A model generated the notes under the pieces. It made no database searches and was not told the DNA's origin. It saw only the letters and a list, made by a program, of their open reading frames with translations. The position numbers were made by a program, and so were the translations under genes. A stretch of 64,000 nt of DNA from Pohlia nutans (taxonomy: Eukaryota; Streptophyta; Bryopsida; Bryales; Mniaceae). The number at the start of each line of letters is the position of its first letter. The stretch's first letter is position 1. The stretch covers positions 4,464,001 through 4,528,000 of the forward strand of contig CM040106.1 in NCBI GenBank assembly GCA_022496805.1, written 5' to 3'. Below are positions 34,240-46,171 of this stretch, one piece after another.

Positions 34240-35118
34240 ATGTCTAACAGCGGAAGTTTTGCCTTGTCAAACAGGGCATACGTTACTGCCAAAGGACGCA
34301 ATTGGCAAGATCGAGAGGCATACCGAGTACAGGCACGTCGTCGTCACCCTTCTGCACCATGTCGGTACCCCCCTGAATTGAGCGAGTTGCCCCCTTTTGC
34401 AAACTGGTTGACAGCACGGGTGAAAGATGCGCAGCGTGCTGGCCAAGAACTTGACGACGACGTAATATAGTACTTCCAACCACCGGAGCAGTACGCTACC
34501 TCACACCGGCTCATGCATGCATTTGGGATGCATTTGCGTGTTCGGAGCTCCAAAGGTGGGCTCATCACTCGCGACTCGTGTGTGGTAGCCACTTTCACAG
34601 AACAACTTAGTTGGGGGATTTGCAATGGCAGGCTAATAGAAAGAACCGAAGAGTGTGTGGGCTACATAGAAGAAATATTGGAGCTGGATTACCGAAATCA
34701 CTGCACCATGGTACTTGTGTGCGATTGGGTGAAGGCATCACGGGATTCTCGATACCCAAACATTGAGCTGGATAAATATGGATTCACCGTGGCAAACTTC
34801 AACCATATGGACAGGAGGGTGCATGCCAATTCATTTGCATTCCCATTGCATTGCCAACAAGTATTTTTCTCTGATGATCCAACGAGACGGGGATGGAAGA
34901 TGGTGTGCCGAACAGATGTCAGGGGTCAGCGTCGACCATTGCAACTTTCACAGCCCGCCTCCACCATGGTTAACGTCGACAATGATGAGAACTTTGACGG
35001 CCTACATCCTATCATGCTGGAAACTGAGCTTGAAAGAAGGCCAGCTACTGAGGGCGGCAGATACGTGACAGCAGCAACCGACACTGCACCGCAACAAGCT
35101 ACTCAACAAGAAGAATGA
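34240..35118 (+). pseudogene. CACTA transposase DUF4216 region and C-terminus
   Basis: Two frames in the same phase, 34240-34470 and 34513-35118, separated by one TAG. The first has ELPPFANWLTARVKDAQ. The second has MHAFGMHLRVRSSKGGLITR, VGYIEEILELDYRNHCTMVL, DKYGFTVANFNHMDRRVHAN, QQVFFSDDPTRRGWKMV and a Glu/Gln-rich tail. This is a nearly full DUF4216 region. Only one stop breaks it, so this element is the best preserved CACTA copy in the window. Confidence 0.8.
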
Positions 35119-35225
35119 CAAATGGATCTCATTTTTTCCCCGGCTTGCAAATCATTGTCATTATTGTTGATTGTATCACAAAAAATGCAATGGACTGACA
35201 CCATGTCATTTGTAAATACTAAGTA

Positions 35226-35474
35226 CTATATGTTACGGCAAATAACAACACTGCACGGAGTAGTCGGATAACTTTGTGCACTGAACTCAACTTTGATCGA
35301 AATGGTCTGTGTCGATGCTGAGGTTGATGTCAAATTGTCCATCAACCGCACTGATTTGGTGACGGTGAGGATGCTGAAGTCGATGTTGTCCAGTAGCATT
35401 GACGCCCATCTTTGAATGTCCGATGGGATGGTAACTTCTACGTATGTGGGTAGTTGCAAGCTACGGTCACCCAA
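35226..35474 (-). CDS. Unknown frame convergent with CACTA transposase
   Basis: 82 codons ending at 35226, reading GDRSLQLPTYVEVTIPSDIQ and WASMLLDNIDFSILTV; its upstream part continues the phase to about 35490 (FSAATNSLGDR). It looks coding rather than random, but I recognise no family. It is on the opposite strand to the transposase, 108 bp from its stop. It could be the last exon of a second element gene or of a neighbour. Confidence 0.3.
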   Translation of the reverse strand: MGDRSLQLPTYVEVTIPSDIQRWASMLLDNIDFSILTVTKSVRLMDNLTSTSASTQTISIKVEFSAQSYPTTPCSVVICRNI

Positions 35475-35695
35475 GCTATTTGTCGCGGCGCTGAACCTGC
35501 AAATCTTTAAAAATCAATTAATACAAATATAACAAATGCTTTTAAGAAATTTTTATTTTCGAGAATTCTAAGATGTTTTTGGAATGTAGGAAATTTTTGG
35601 AACTTTCAAAATCATTGTTATATTTGTCTTAATTGATTTTTAAAGATTTGCAGGTGCAGAGCCGCGACAAAAAGCTTGGGTGACCGTAGCTTGCA
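35440..35695. repeat. Imperfect inverted repeat, about 95-bp arms
   Basis: TTGCAAGCTACGGTCACCCA at 35454 is inverted at about 35692, and TTTAAAAATCAATTAA at 35506 is inverted at about 35632. The arms flank a short AT-rich centre and overlap the unknown frame. Confidence 0.75.
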
Positions 35696-35879
35696 ACCAC
35701 ACATGTGTATTTGATGCATATGCTCCGCCGATTGTCAATATAGACGTGGCGTATGTTATAGACAATGTTGTTCTGGAGGTGTAAATATGAATGTGCGGTC
35801 CCAATTCGGATGTCGTTGTCGATGTTGTATAAGACTTGGACACCGACAGATTTTTTACTCCTCAACGTCATGACGTATG

Positions 35880-38638
35880 TCGAAGTCGTCTACACAACAG
35901 ACAGGAGGATATAATTTTTAACATCTAACTGGATGTCTAGTGAAACATGTACATTACGTTGAGTTCTTGTTTCAGATAATGCTGTCTTTGATGTCGTCTC
36001 TGACATATCATGACATCTCAGCACGATCAACGTGCAATTTCCCATGCCATCTGGACGAGGCATTGATAAACCCTAGGTAGTCAAATACCAAGCGTTCCGA
36101 GTTCTGAAGACAATGACAAAGCATTTCATAGTATAAATAAAGCTCGAACAAAAATCAGAACAAAGAGAAAAAATAATATTTAATCAGTAAAAGTGGATCA
36201 CAGAATTAGAAAGATCACTGTAGTAGAAAGTACTAAAAGCATAGAAACAAGACTACATAATATGTCTATAAAATACACATTATGAAATATCATATATATG
36301 TAACCTCATAAAATAAAAATATCATAAAACAACGGGAACTCAAAATTCATAGAATAAGGCATCACAGAGAAAAGCACAAGATTGTGCAAATTAACCAATT
36401 GCCGCAATTGCGTCCAATATGTGGACGATGAACAGATTCAAGTTGTTTGATCCTCATTCGGCCAAATTAAAATAGACAGTTTTCCCAAACATAAATTTCC
36501 ATTGGTTCATGTGCAAGTTTACTATATATATATTGTAGGGTTACAATTCTTAAAATGCTACATTATGAATTCCGGGAAAATCACCCAATTAGTATATTCA
36601 GGTCAAGTTTCATCTGTAATTCAGTTAGCGAGACGTAAAACATGATTTTCCCAAAATAAGTACATTCAAACAATGGGAACCACACCATCTCACAGAGCAT
36701 GTTATTCCCATTTCATTACAATACCTTACATTTTTTTGTTGTTTATGAGGGCCACGATGTCTAATCACATATATTCCAAGGGAAAATTGTGAAAAAATAA
36801 TTAAAAATACCTAATATAAAATATGATAAATCCAACTGTACAAAGGTGATCGATCTCCATGTTGACATTTACAATTGCCTTCATTTAATTTGTACATTAA
36901 CTGCATTTTTGGTATGCCTCTAACACTTAATAACGTTTCAATCTTTGAAAACAGTGAGAAATTTCCTTTTTTTTTAAAAACCACTTATACAATGTCTACT
37001 GTACGTTAGAAAACTTACGATTTGGAGGAAGTAGTGATGTTCGCTCTATTGAAAAATTTGGTTTTTTTAAGTTTAGAATAGAATGACTAGTTGTAACGAA
37101 TCACACTAAATTTCAAATTCTAAAAACAAAATTCGCAGTTCTGATAAATATGCAAAGTTACGTCAAATGCTAACAAATTCATTGTGAGATGATAAAAAGC
37201 TATTTTTTGAAATTTGACTACATGGATAATTACTAAACATCAAGCTCTTCAATGATTCTTCTGGACCGAACGTCATCAAAGTGGAAGAAGTAATGTTTTA
37301 TAACACATTAATTCATGTTTTTTCCTTACCGCCTCCTTCATTTAATTTAGGGCCGGGTCAAAGGAGTACATATTTACAAAATAAATAAATAAATAAATAA
37401 ATTCAGACAACACTATCACATGAAGGTTACAAACCGGGTTTCTAATATATAATTTGGATCTGCACGTCAGCAACACAACTTCAATAACTAGACGCGATTG
37501 TGCAAGTTTTAAATAATTGCAAAACACGTGTTACCATTTGTATTTACGCGTGTTTAAAATTAGCAAAAGTTAATAAATGAAACCAATATTTCACTTTGCA
37601 ACAGTTGACATCCAATCATTTCTCACAACTTAAACAAACTACGTTGATTTTTGCGAAACTATATAGAACAATGCAAATAGATATTTAGAGTTATCAAACG
37701 TGCAACAATGTGTGACAATATGTTTTACCCTAAACACAACCATATGCGGTATTCTATTCAATTTTAAAAAATCACAACAGTCAACACTTGTGCATCATTA
37801 GATTGACAGATTTCTAATGTATTAGTGAACCGTACCCGTTTCCCTGTTGTTTTCACATCCGGGCTGCGTTTTACCTCAACCCACAGTAACTTCCACATGC
37901 TTATCAAATTACCAATTCTAAATTTTTTAAGATGACCTCATAGGAGGAATTGACATGCACTGAAATACAATCATATCAGCTATTGGCCAACAACAAAAAT
38001 TGATGTGAAATTCATGAGTACTTTTAAATGAATGACCACTAGGGACGTGATTGAAATAGAATTTACACTAAAACCTTAAAAGCCCTAAAAAATATACAAT
38101 TATTTGATGACTAGGAGTTCAAAATCTATGACAAGCTATAAAGGTTATATGGTATCTATCTAATAAACATAGTCAAAATTTAAAAATTATATATCAACTG
38201 ACAGCCGAAAAGTTGAACATCCTTCTCTAAGAGGTTGATGGGTGTTCAAGGTTGATATTTTACATGGCTTGTAATTCCTCAAATCCCTTTTGTGAATCTG
38301 GAGTAAGTTATGTTCGTATACAGCTGATACATAATCCTTGCGGCTATTAGTTGATACAATATATAATTGAGTTAAACTACGATGCTAAGTTCTTGCAATG
38401 ATAGAATGTTTTTATTTGTAACAGCTGGACCAAATTAAACTATGTAACTAATATAAAATTGAAATACATATTATCCAAAATCTATAAGTCCACACTAAAA
38501 CTTGTTTGTATAGAGCAAACCTCTAGTCTATCGAAGTCATTTCGGAGTCTCTTGCTAAGAATAAATGGAAGATAGAAGTTTATTTGGTGAGTCGCGTTTT
38601 GTCATGTTGCAAAATGCACATTCTTCATAATCCTCGTT
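35880..38638. other. AT-rich, no gene recognised
   Basis: Contains a TGATGTCGTCTCTGACATATCATGAC-like cluster at about 35989-36025 and an (AAAT)n run near 37378-37401. No coding family found. Confidence 0.5.
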
Positions 38639-39103
38639 CTAAGCATGTTTTCCACAAGCAGCTTTAGCATTTGAAAGGCCAGAGCCCCGAACACCAATCG
38701 ATGTAAGTGTTGCATGATACTCTACATGATCTCCTTTATTTTGACTACAACAAAGCTCAGACCAAAGTGGTGTTAGTTCTATCGGCTGCCGGACGATAAG
38801 ATTCACTTCTTTCATGTACCTTTTAATGTAGCTAAATTCCTTCTTTTCTCCCGTGCTCCATTCCTCCCTAGTTATTGCGACTTCAGATCCCAACACGGTT
38901 TCAATAACTTATGTTACAACCTCCTTCATTGGAGATGCTCAAAGATTCACTAGCATAGAACTAGAAGTAACGACCTTCAAGGCCTCAATTCTATCAAGGT
39001 CTCCAACTTCAAAAAGAGGTAGAGAACCTACATAGCCTCTGGTTTCACCTAAGAGTAGAAAATCAACCAGGGCAGCAATATCGTCCGAGGAAGAAAAGTA
39101 GTG
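38639..39103 (-). pseudogene. Coding scrap of unknown family
   Basis: The minus frame reads DDIAALVDFLLLGETRGYVG, GDLDRIEALKVV, then two stops, then GSEVAITREEWSTGEKKEFSY and LTSIGVRGSGLSNAKAACGK, ending at 38639. The residues look coding, but the frame has at least two stops. It lies 230 bp from the fold-back element. Family not recognised; it may be part of a transposon protein. Confidence 0.35.
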
Positions 39104-39329
39104 AGGAAAACGTTGATGACAATGTTAAAGAGAAGGTTGGAAAGAAGGTAGTGGAAAATGTTGAGAAGATAAGTGAGGAGAAAAGAGACAAGAAAGTTGT
39201 TTTACGCACCAAATCTGCAGAATCTGCCTCCAAAGAAATGGATTCATCAAATTGGTGTTCAAACTTGGCGTGGGCCGGAAGCTTGAGCCCATTTGTATAA
39301 GCACAAACTCCTCTTGTCGGCTGGCACCC

Positions 39330-40035
39330 AATAAGGAATTATAAAACAAGTAATATACCATTGCAAGCTTATTTTCAAGACCTTTCCAACGATATATTAC
39401 ACGCTCTATGATTCTCAAAATTGCAGTCGTAAAACAAGAATGAATTGGCACCTAGAAATATGTATTGGTTGGCAGTCGATAGACAACTACAAGTCATGGA
39501 ATATACCATTGGAAGCGCCTTCTCAAGTCCTTTCCAACGGTATACTAAACGACCTATAATTCTAAAAATTGCAATTGCAAAACAAGAATGAATTGGCAGC
39601 TAGAAACATGTATCGGCTGGCAGCCGATAGACAAATACAAGTCATGTCATATACTGTTGGAAGTGTCTTTTCAAGACCTTTCCGATGGTATATTACACGC
39701 CCTATGATTCTCAAAATTGAAGTCGCAAAACAAGAATGAATTTATAGGTGGAAATATGTATCGGCTAGCAACCAATAGACAACTACAAGTCATTTAATAT
39801 ACCGATGGAAGCATCTTTTCAAAACCTTTCCAACAGTATATTACACACCCTATAATTCTCAAAATCGCAGTCCTAGAACAAGAACAAATTGACAGCTAAG
39901 AAAATGTATCGGCTGGCAGCCGATAGACAATTACAAGTTGTGTAATATACTGTTGGAAGCATCTTTTCAAAACCTTTCTAATGGTGTATTACACACCTTG
40001 AAATTCTCAAAATCGCAATCGCAAAACAAAAAAGA
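39330..40035 (+). repeat. Left arm, 148-bp tandem units
   Basis: About five units with consensus parts AATATACCRTTGGAAGC, CAAGACCTTTCCAAC and ATTCTCAAAATTGCAGTCGC, each followed by the near-palindrome. Unit-to-unit identity is roughly 80% by eye. Confidence 0.85.
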
Positions 40036-41599
40036 AAATTTTGAACTGGTTTAGTGACTGCAGTTGAGGCTAGTCAGTATCGGCTGCCTGTCGATACAAT
40101 AGTCACTAAACTATTAGTTTCAACTCATAGAATCATAAGTTTAAAAATGTTTTCTATTTAGATTAAAAATGATGATTCAAATCTATACAAATGTGTTTCA
40201 AAACCACAAAATTTTGTCTCATATACTCTACACCTAGGTCCCGAAACTTGAACTTTGTTTTGTAACTAACTAATAAGGGCATTGTATTGGCTGGCAGCCG
40301 ATACACTTCCCTTTTGTGTCGATTGGCAGCAAATACAAATATGATATAGCGGTTGGTAGCCAATACAATGTAAAGTCAAAAAGATATCTTACCTTTGAAG
40401 CAGTTATGGACTACATCTCTAAAGCTATCAGCTGCTCAACGCTGTGTATTGGCTGCCCGACAATAGATCGATTTCTACTGGCTATTCTTTGCAATGTGTT
40501 GAGTGATCAACTAAAACGAATTCAAAAACTTAAGTAGGTGGAAGAAATCTGCTGACAGCCGACAATGAAAGAGAGAGAGAGGAAAATAGTGCAAAGAAAA
40601 AGAGAGAGCTGAGAGAGTGAGTAGAGAAATGAGAGGAGAAAAATGACCCCCCCTCAACCCAAACCTCCAACCATCATGAGTGATGGGAGGTTAGAAGGTT
40701 GGAGTGATGATGGGACATGTACCTCCTATCTGTCACATCATTCGCTGCCAAATTGAAAACTCTCATCCATTCCAGTTGTCCTATCCGCCCATCGCCAACA
40801 TTCTTCATTTATTTGCTCCTGCTAATGCCATTCCTACATAATTTTTCATTCATCCACAAGAATTCCATCCATGCAAAAATGTATGCACAATAAGTAGCTT
40901 TTTTTTCACATTCCAAGAATTTTTAATCAATTCTTCATTCAAAAATTTGGTGCCAAAAAACTTTGCTCCAATTCGAGTTTGAAATGATCTTGAATTGGGC
41001 GCCAATTTGGAATCCGTTTACTCATTTTGTTTTGTTTACATTTCCCATTTCCTCTCTCAATTCTGGAATGTTCGTGTGTCAAATTTAGGTTGTGAGCATG
41101 TGCGCAAGTGTGTATAGTGTGAGATTGAGGATTGTGTATATGTGTGATCGAGTATGAAGATTGTCTATATGTGTGTGAATTTGAGGATTTTTGTGTATGT
41201 TTAACGACTATTAGTTGATCGGGTAAAGACTGACTTTGCAATGATGCCGGTGCATGGTTGTCAAGGTTGATTCTCAGGGTTGTAATGTGAGTTTCTCAAA
41301 GGATTTCAAGATTCTGTTTTAGGATTTTAGTGTGTCAACAATAAATTAAGCTTCCTAATTGTTCAAAACAATTTCTATTCAAAATGCCTATTTCAATAGT
41401 TTTAAATATTTTTCAATTTTAAACAACTTTTCTAGTCTAATCTACTTTTTAGTTGCTCTAAAGTATTTTTTTGAGAACTTTTTTAAATTGATTTCAACTT
41501 CTATATTTTGCTTTCTATGAGTACCATTTTCTAAATTATTGGCCACCTGATACGTAATTCTTCATAAACCGATACATGTTTTCGCTACAAAGTCTTCTT
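40036..41599. other. Interior of fold-back element
   Basis: No gene. Another near-palindrome (TATTGGCTGGCAGCCGATA) lies at 40285. There is a GA-rich tract at 40566-40645 and a TG-rich tract at 41090-41200. Frames here are low-complexity. Confidence 0.5.
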
Positions 41600-42140
41600 T
41601 GTTTTGCCCTTGCAATTTTGAAAATTTTACGGTGTATGATACACCATTAGAAAGGTTTTGAAAAGATGCTTCCAACAGTATATTACACAACTTGTAATTG
41701 TCTATCACTTGCCAATCGATACATTTTTCTAGCTCTCAATTTGTTCTTGTTCTGCGACTGCGATTTTGAGGATTATAGGGCGTGTAATATATCGTTGGAA
41801 AGGTCTTGAAAAGATGCTTCCATCGGTATATTTAATGACTTGTAGTTGACTATCGGCTGTAATCCGATACATATTTCCACCTACAAATACATTCTTGTTT
41901 TACGACTTTAATTTTGAGAATCATAGGGCGTGTAATATACCGTCAGAAAAGTCTTGAAAAGACGCTTCCAACAGTGTATGACATGACTTGTATTTGTCTA
42001 TCAACTTCCAGCCAATACATGTTTCTAGCTGCCAATTCATTCGTGTTTTGCAACTGCAATTTTGAGAATCATAGGTTGTGTAATATACTGTTGGAAAGGT
42101 CCTGAAAATACACTTCCAGATATATATTACACTAGATGTA
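41600..42140 (-). repeat. Right arm, inverted 148-bp tandem units
   Basis: Three and a half units inverted relative to the left arm and paired with it in order from the outside in. Confidence 0.85.
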
Positions 42141-42568
42141 ATTTTCTAAATACCCATTTGATAAGAGAAGATGTTTAATTTAGCGACCTTTGGTGATTCT
42201 ATGAGGTACGAAATCCTCTAAAAAGGAGACAAGATCAAAGCGGTTGATCCCACTCCAACTTAAAGTCATCCTATTCGCGACCAATTGACACTATTTACTT
42301 TGAAGTAGATCAAATTTGAAGATGAGGAAATGGAGGAAGAATGATGAGTCACATGAAGACCTTGATAGCGAAGGCAGTGGTAGCTGTGAAAACGTCGAGG
42401 GTGAAATTTAACTTTTGGTCCAAATTAGGGGAATTTTAAGCTGGAATGGCGGAATCCTATGAAAATAAAAAATGACGGCAAGGGGATGGTTGTTAGAGAA
42501 TGTTGGACACAAAAATGACAAAAAGAACCGTGTCTTCTCCAAGAAGTTCCTGCAAGCATTGACATGTT
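42141..42568. other. Flank between fold-back and LTR element
   Basis: No complete gene. A plus frame near 42430-42510 (FKLEWRNPMKIKNDG) looks weakly coding but cannot be placed. Confidence 0.35.
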
Positions 42569-43105
42569 TGTTAAGGGGGTTTTATAGGAACCGACCTTAA
42601 GCTAATGAGACTACTTCTCACAATAACACCCGACTTTAGACTAGTAAGTGGAGATTGAGAGCAGTAGTAAGAGAGTTTTCAATGAAGAAGGATGCCTTTT
42701 CGACTAGGAATTACAGTAGTATGCTTGCAAGTCGACTCCTGCATAACTCACAGACTACTGCAACTAGCAAGGATTCAAATACAATAAGCAATGCAAGAGC
42801 AGGAAATAACACTCCCGCCATAGTAGTCTAACATACTAGAACACATACGGAAGATTAAGACAAGAAAGAAGTACAACTGAGGCTGCCAACAAAGAAGATG
42901 TAGAAAATGTATAGCAACACCTCTCTCAAAGAGAAGGAAAGTACATATAGGAGATTGGTCTGACAACAGTGCTAGACCTGGTCGACCGGGTCAGTCGAGT
43001 CGACCAGCCTCTACTACCGGGTATCGCCTGCCGGGTCTATACCTATCGGGTATAGACTAGCTTGTACAGAGCCTAAGGGAATATCCAACAAATATTCGGT
43101 TAACA
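42569..43105 (-). repeat. 3' LTR (element orientation)
   Basis: 537 bp, bounded by TGTTAA and TTAACA. About 95% identical to 52340-52836 by eye. Just beyond it, the minus strand carries the purine tract TTAGAGGGAGGG, the likely polypurine tract. Confidence 0.9.
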
Positions 43106-43484
43106 TTGCCCTCCCTCTAAGCTAAGTACACTCTTGTGGACTTTAGTCTAATCCGGTTGGCGACTAGGGAAAACGGTCACAAAGAGCGACAAAATTACCC
43201 GCGGTTGAGACGTCAACGAGTAGTCAACCCGTACTACTGTCGACTCGTCATTGATTGATGTCGTTGGAGTTATAGGTCATGATGGGGGAGGTGATTCCTG
43301 AAGGCATCCCCGAAAAGTCGAAGCCAAAGAACTGTTGTAGTGAAGAGAATGTGGTGGGTGAGTCGACTCGAGTGTCGACTGCTGTTGGTGTGCTTGCTGC
43401 CGATGTCTGGTCGGGTGCTAGGAACTGCTTGCAGTGCTATTGCTGTGGTGGAGGCTGTCGCTCTCCTTTGGTAGGTGGCTGCTG

Positions 43485-46088
43485 CTAAGCTCGTGGTTGT
43501 TGCTGCTCCTCTTCTTGTGGGTCGTCCGGTGGTGCTTGCTGTTCCTCCTGCTGTTGGTCTTCGCCCTCAACTTCGTTGGTCGACTCGCTGTCGTCCGCGT
43601 CTACATATGCGCTCAGCTTGACATTGGTAGTCGCTACCTTGTCGTCGTTAGTCGACTGGTTCTCCCAGAGTGAAATGTTGGGCTCGCGCTGGCTCTTATC
43701 TTCTTCTTCTTCTTTGTCGACTGGTGGAAGCTCCAAGTCGGGGTGGTTGAGCGGTAGTTGGTCGAGCTGCCGGGGGTACATGTGGAGCTGGTTGCGGTTG
43801 GTGCTGAGGCTGTGGAGGAGAATTTTGGTTTGGTTTCTTGCCTTCACACGAAGACGGTATGTGCGTGCTCAAAGTTTGTGGAGGATAGGCTCTTGCGCTA
43901 TGAAATGTCGAGACTTCTCCTTGTTGTCCTTCAAAAATAGTTCGAGTCGGTTGTTGGAGTCGATTGTCTCTTCCCAAGCTTTCTGAAGACTGAGCTGGGC
44001 CGCTACTGCCCCGGTTCGTACCGACTTGAGTTGGTTTTGGACGATCACGAGCAGGCTCTGCTGACTCCGTGCCTCCTGTTGGTTAACTTTGAGGTGGACC
44101 GTCAACTTGGCTACTGTGAGCTTGCTCTAGCTCTTCTCCTTGGTGATGTTGGCGAGTGTGGTGTGCATGTTCGCCAACTCGGTCTCCTTGCGGTCGAGGG
44201 TGCTAGTGAGGGTGTCGACCTGCTGTTTGAAAGCTATGGAGTCGCTGGCAAGTTCACTGCGCTCCATCCGGGTGCGGTGGAGCTCGGCGTGGAGGGCTTC
44301 CTCTGATTGAATAGCATCTAAGAAAGGACTGTCAACTCTGGAGCCGGCATCTTTGAGTCTAGTCACTGACCCTCGTAAGTCGCTCAGTCGTTGGCGCCAG
44401 GTCATGGATAACGTTGCGGCACGTGTTTCTGGTGAGTCAGGTGTTGGTTGATTGACCACGGGTGACGTCACGTGTTAGGGCGGTAGCTGACAAAATTCTC
44501 CAGACGGCGTCGGGTTGTAGGCCGCTTCGAGGTTGAGTGGCTTGAAGTCAGTCAATGATGTTGGAAGAGTGTCTAGAAGGGAGGCTCCACCTGGAATTGA
44601 CTCTTGCGGTGGTGCAGTCGACCGAGCATCCCTGTCGGATGTAGTCAGGTCGACCCTTGGAGTTATAATGGAGCTCAAGGGGACGAGTCGACCACGCTTG
44701 GCACGCTTTTTTGTTTGATTTTGGTCCCGCTTGCGTTGTAGGCGTGTCTCCCGTCGAGTCAAGATCGGTCAACTCTGGTTTGGGAGGGTGTCGACCGCGG
44801 GTGCTGTCGTGTCAAGAGTGGCCTGCTGTCTCATGGGCAAGGCAGTCGATGTTGCGCCCTGGTCGACTTGTCGGGGAGGCGTGATGGGGGCCTTCAATGT
44901 TCGTTCGGCTCCGAGTCCGCCTTGGAGGAGTATGTAGTCGGGTCCGCAGGAGTTGTTTTCCGAGTTCTTCCACTGACGACGTCGGTTGATTGTGTTCTGC
45001 TAGGCGACTATCTGGTGCATATACTCTTGTTCAGTGCTAGGAAAATGAGAATCAAGGAGTAAGTCCAATACCTCGGCCAAAGGGAAGATCGTGGTCTTTT
45101 GGATCTGCATTGTCTTGATGTCGATGGCGAGCGAGTTGAACATCCATGTCGCCCAGTCCCATTGTATGTCCCAGGTTGATAACGGACTCGACCGTGCAGA
45201 GGACGTCGAGTATGTAAGTGCTGATGTAGTTCATCTTGCGTTTGTACCCAAGGCCCTGAATCAACGCCGTCAGTCGCTTATGGTGTTCGGGTTTCTTGTG
45301 GCAGATGCTCAAACCTTCGGCAGTTTTGCCGGCGGCGGAATATTCTTCCAGTCCACCCCGTGGGTACTCCTCGGGCGGAATCGGTTGCATACAGATGCCA
45401 AATGGGAGCTTTAATACTTAGTGGATGACAATCGGGTCGATGGTGACCAATTGAGTTCGGACGCGGGCCTCTATCTTCTTGTTTATGGAGTCGACTGCCG
45501 CGGCGTTAACGAACCCGTCGATCAGCTACATGCGTGGTGCGCGTCGGGGGTTGTCCCAGTCCAGTGCGACAAACTGGGAGACGTCGATTGACTTGATATA
45601 TTGCGCCTCGGTCGAGTTGTCGACTGCGTACTCCCGCCATTCGCAAACTGGGCGCATCGTTTGAAAGGCTAGGGTTTTGTAGAGCCCTTGCTTTGTGCGA
45701 ATCAGGATCTCGTATGCCGGTGGTGCGGACGACAAAAGAGAGGACGCAGGTCGCGTTTGGTCAACTTGCCTTTAGCCATCGATCGATCGGCTGGGAATCT
45801 GCACACAAGGAAACAAGAAAATGGCCGGGCTGGCCTCGAAGTCGGCTCGCTCGGTGTCAGTTGTAGTGGCGATGAGCGCAGCCGTTTACTACTATCCCAA
45901 CCCTCGTCTACTGCTCGCACAGTCGGGCTACGGGCTCCCTTGACTACTCTACGCTGTTCGTCTACTCTCGGCTTTTGAAATTGCTTGCTAAGAATGCAGA
46001 TGGCAATGGCCGCGGTGTAGCAGTCAAGGAGAGGAGAAACCAAGGAAAACGGCGATAAAGCAAAAGGAGGAAGGAGGGGCGCGTCCAT
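43485..46088 (-). pseudogene. Extra coding region between integrase and 3' LTR
   Basis: A chain of minus-strand frames in varying phase: 46088-45526 (MAKGKLTKRDL, then AYEILIRTKQGLYKTLAFQT and DVSQFVALDWDNPRRAPRM), 45390-45052 (CHKKPEHHKRLTALIQGLGY and YISTYILDVLCTVESVINLG), 44471-44127 (probable coiled coil, ELASDSIAFKQQVDTLTSTL) and 43847-43485 (Gln/Glu/Pro-rich). Plant Ty3 elements of Tat/Athila type often carry an additional frame here. The AYEILIRT part with its later IHxVLKLPFG recalls such extra-ORF proteins. Function unknown; the frame is broken several times. Confidence 0.5.
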
Positions 46089-46171
46089 AGTGCTAAAAAC
46101 TTACCCTATTGGTCTCGCATTCAAAATTGATGTGATAGGTGAGGACGGCGGCCATAAATACGGCTGTTGTA

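Larger units (their letters stand above)
39330..42140. mobile_element. Fold-back element with 148-bp tandem-repeat arms
   Basis: The left arm (about 39330-40035) has units of exactly 148 bp, marked by near copies of TATCGGCTGGCAGCCGATA at 39463, 39611, 39759 and 39907. The right arm (about 41600-42140) is inverted, with marks at 41703, 41851 and 41999. Units pair in register: 39611 with 41999, 39759 with 41851 and 39907 with 41703, all with the same coordinate sum. The left arm has one unit more. The design recalls fold-back transposons. No transposase is visible inside. Confidence 0.8.

Noticed and set aside
35629..35871. 80-codon minus-strand frame as a gene
   Set aside because: Partly the inverted arm of the repeat at 35440-35695; no domain.
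39330..40035. Regular spacing taken as a CRISPR array
   Set aside because: Repeats are long (148 bp), diverged and without unique spacers; the context is a plant genome.
41090..41241. 100-codon minus-strand frame rich in His/Ser/Asn
   Set aside because: Low-complexity translation of a TG-rich tract.
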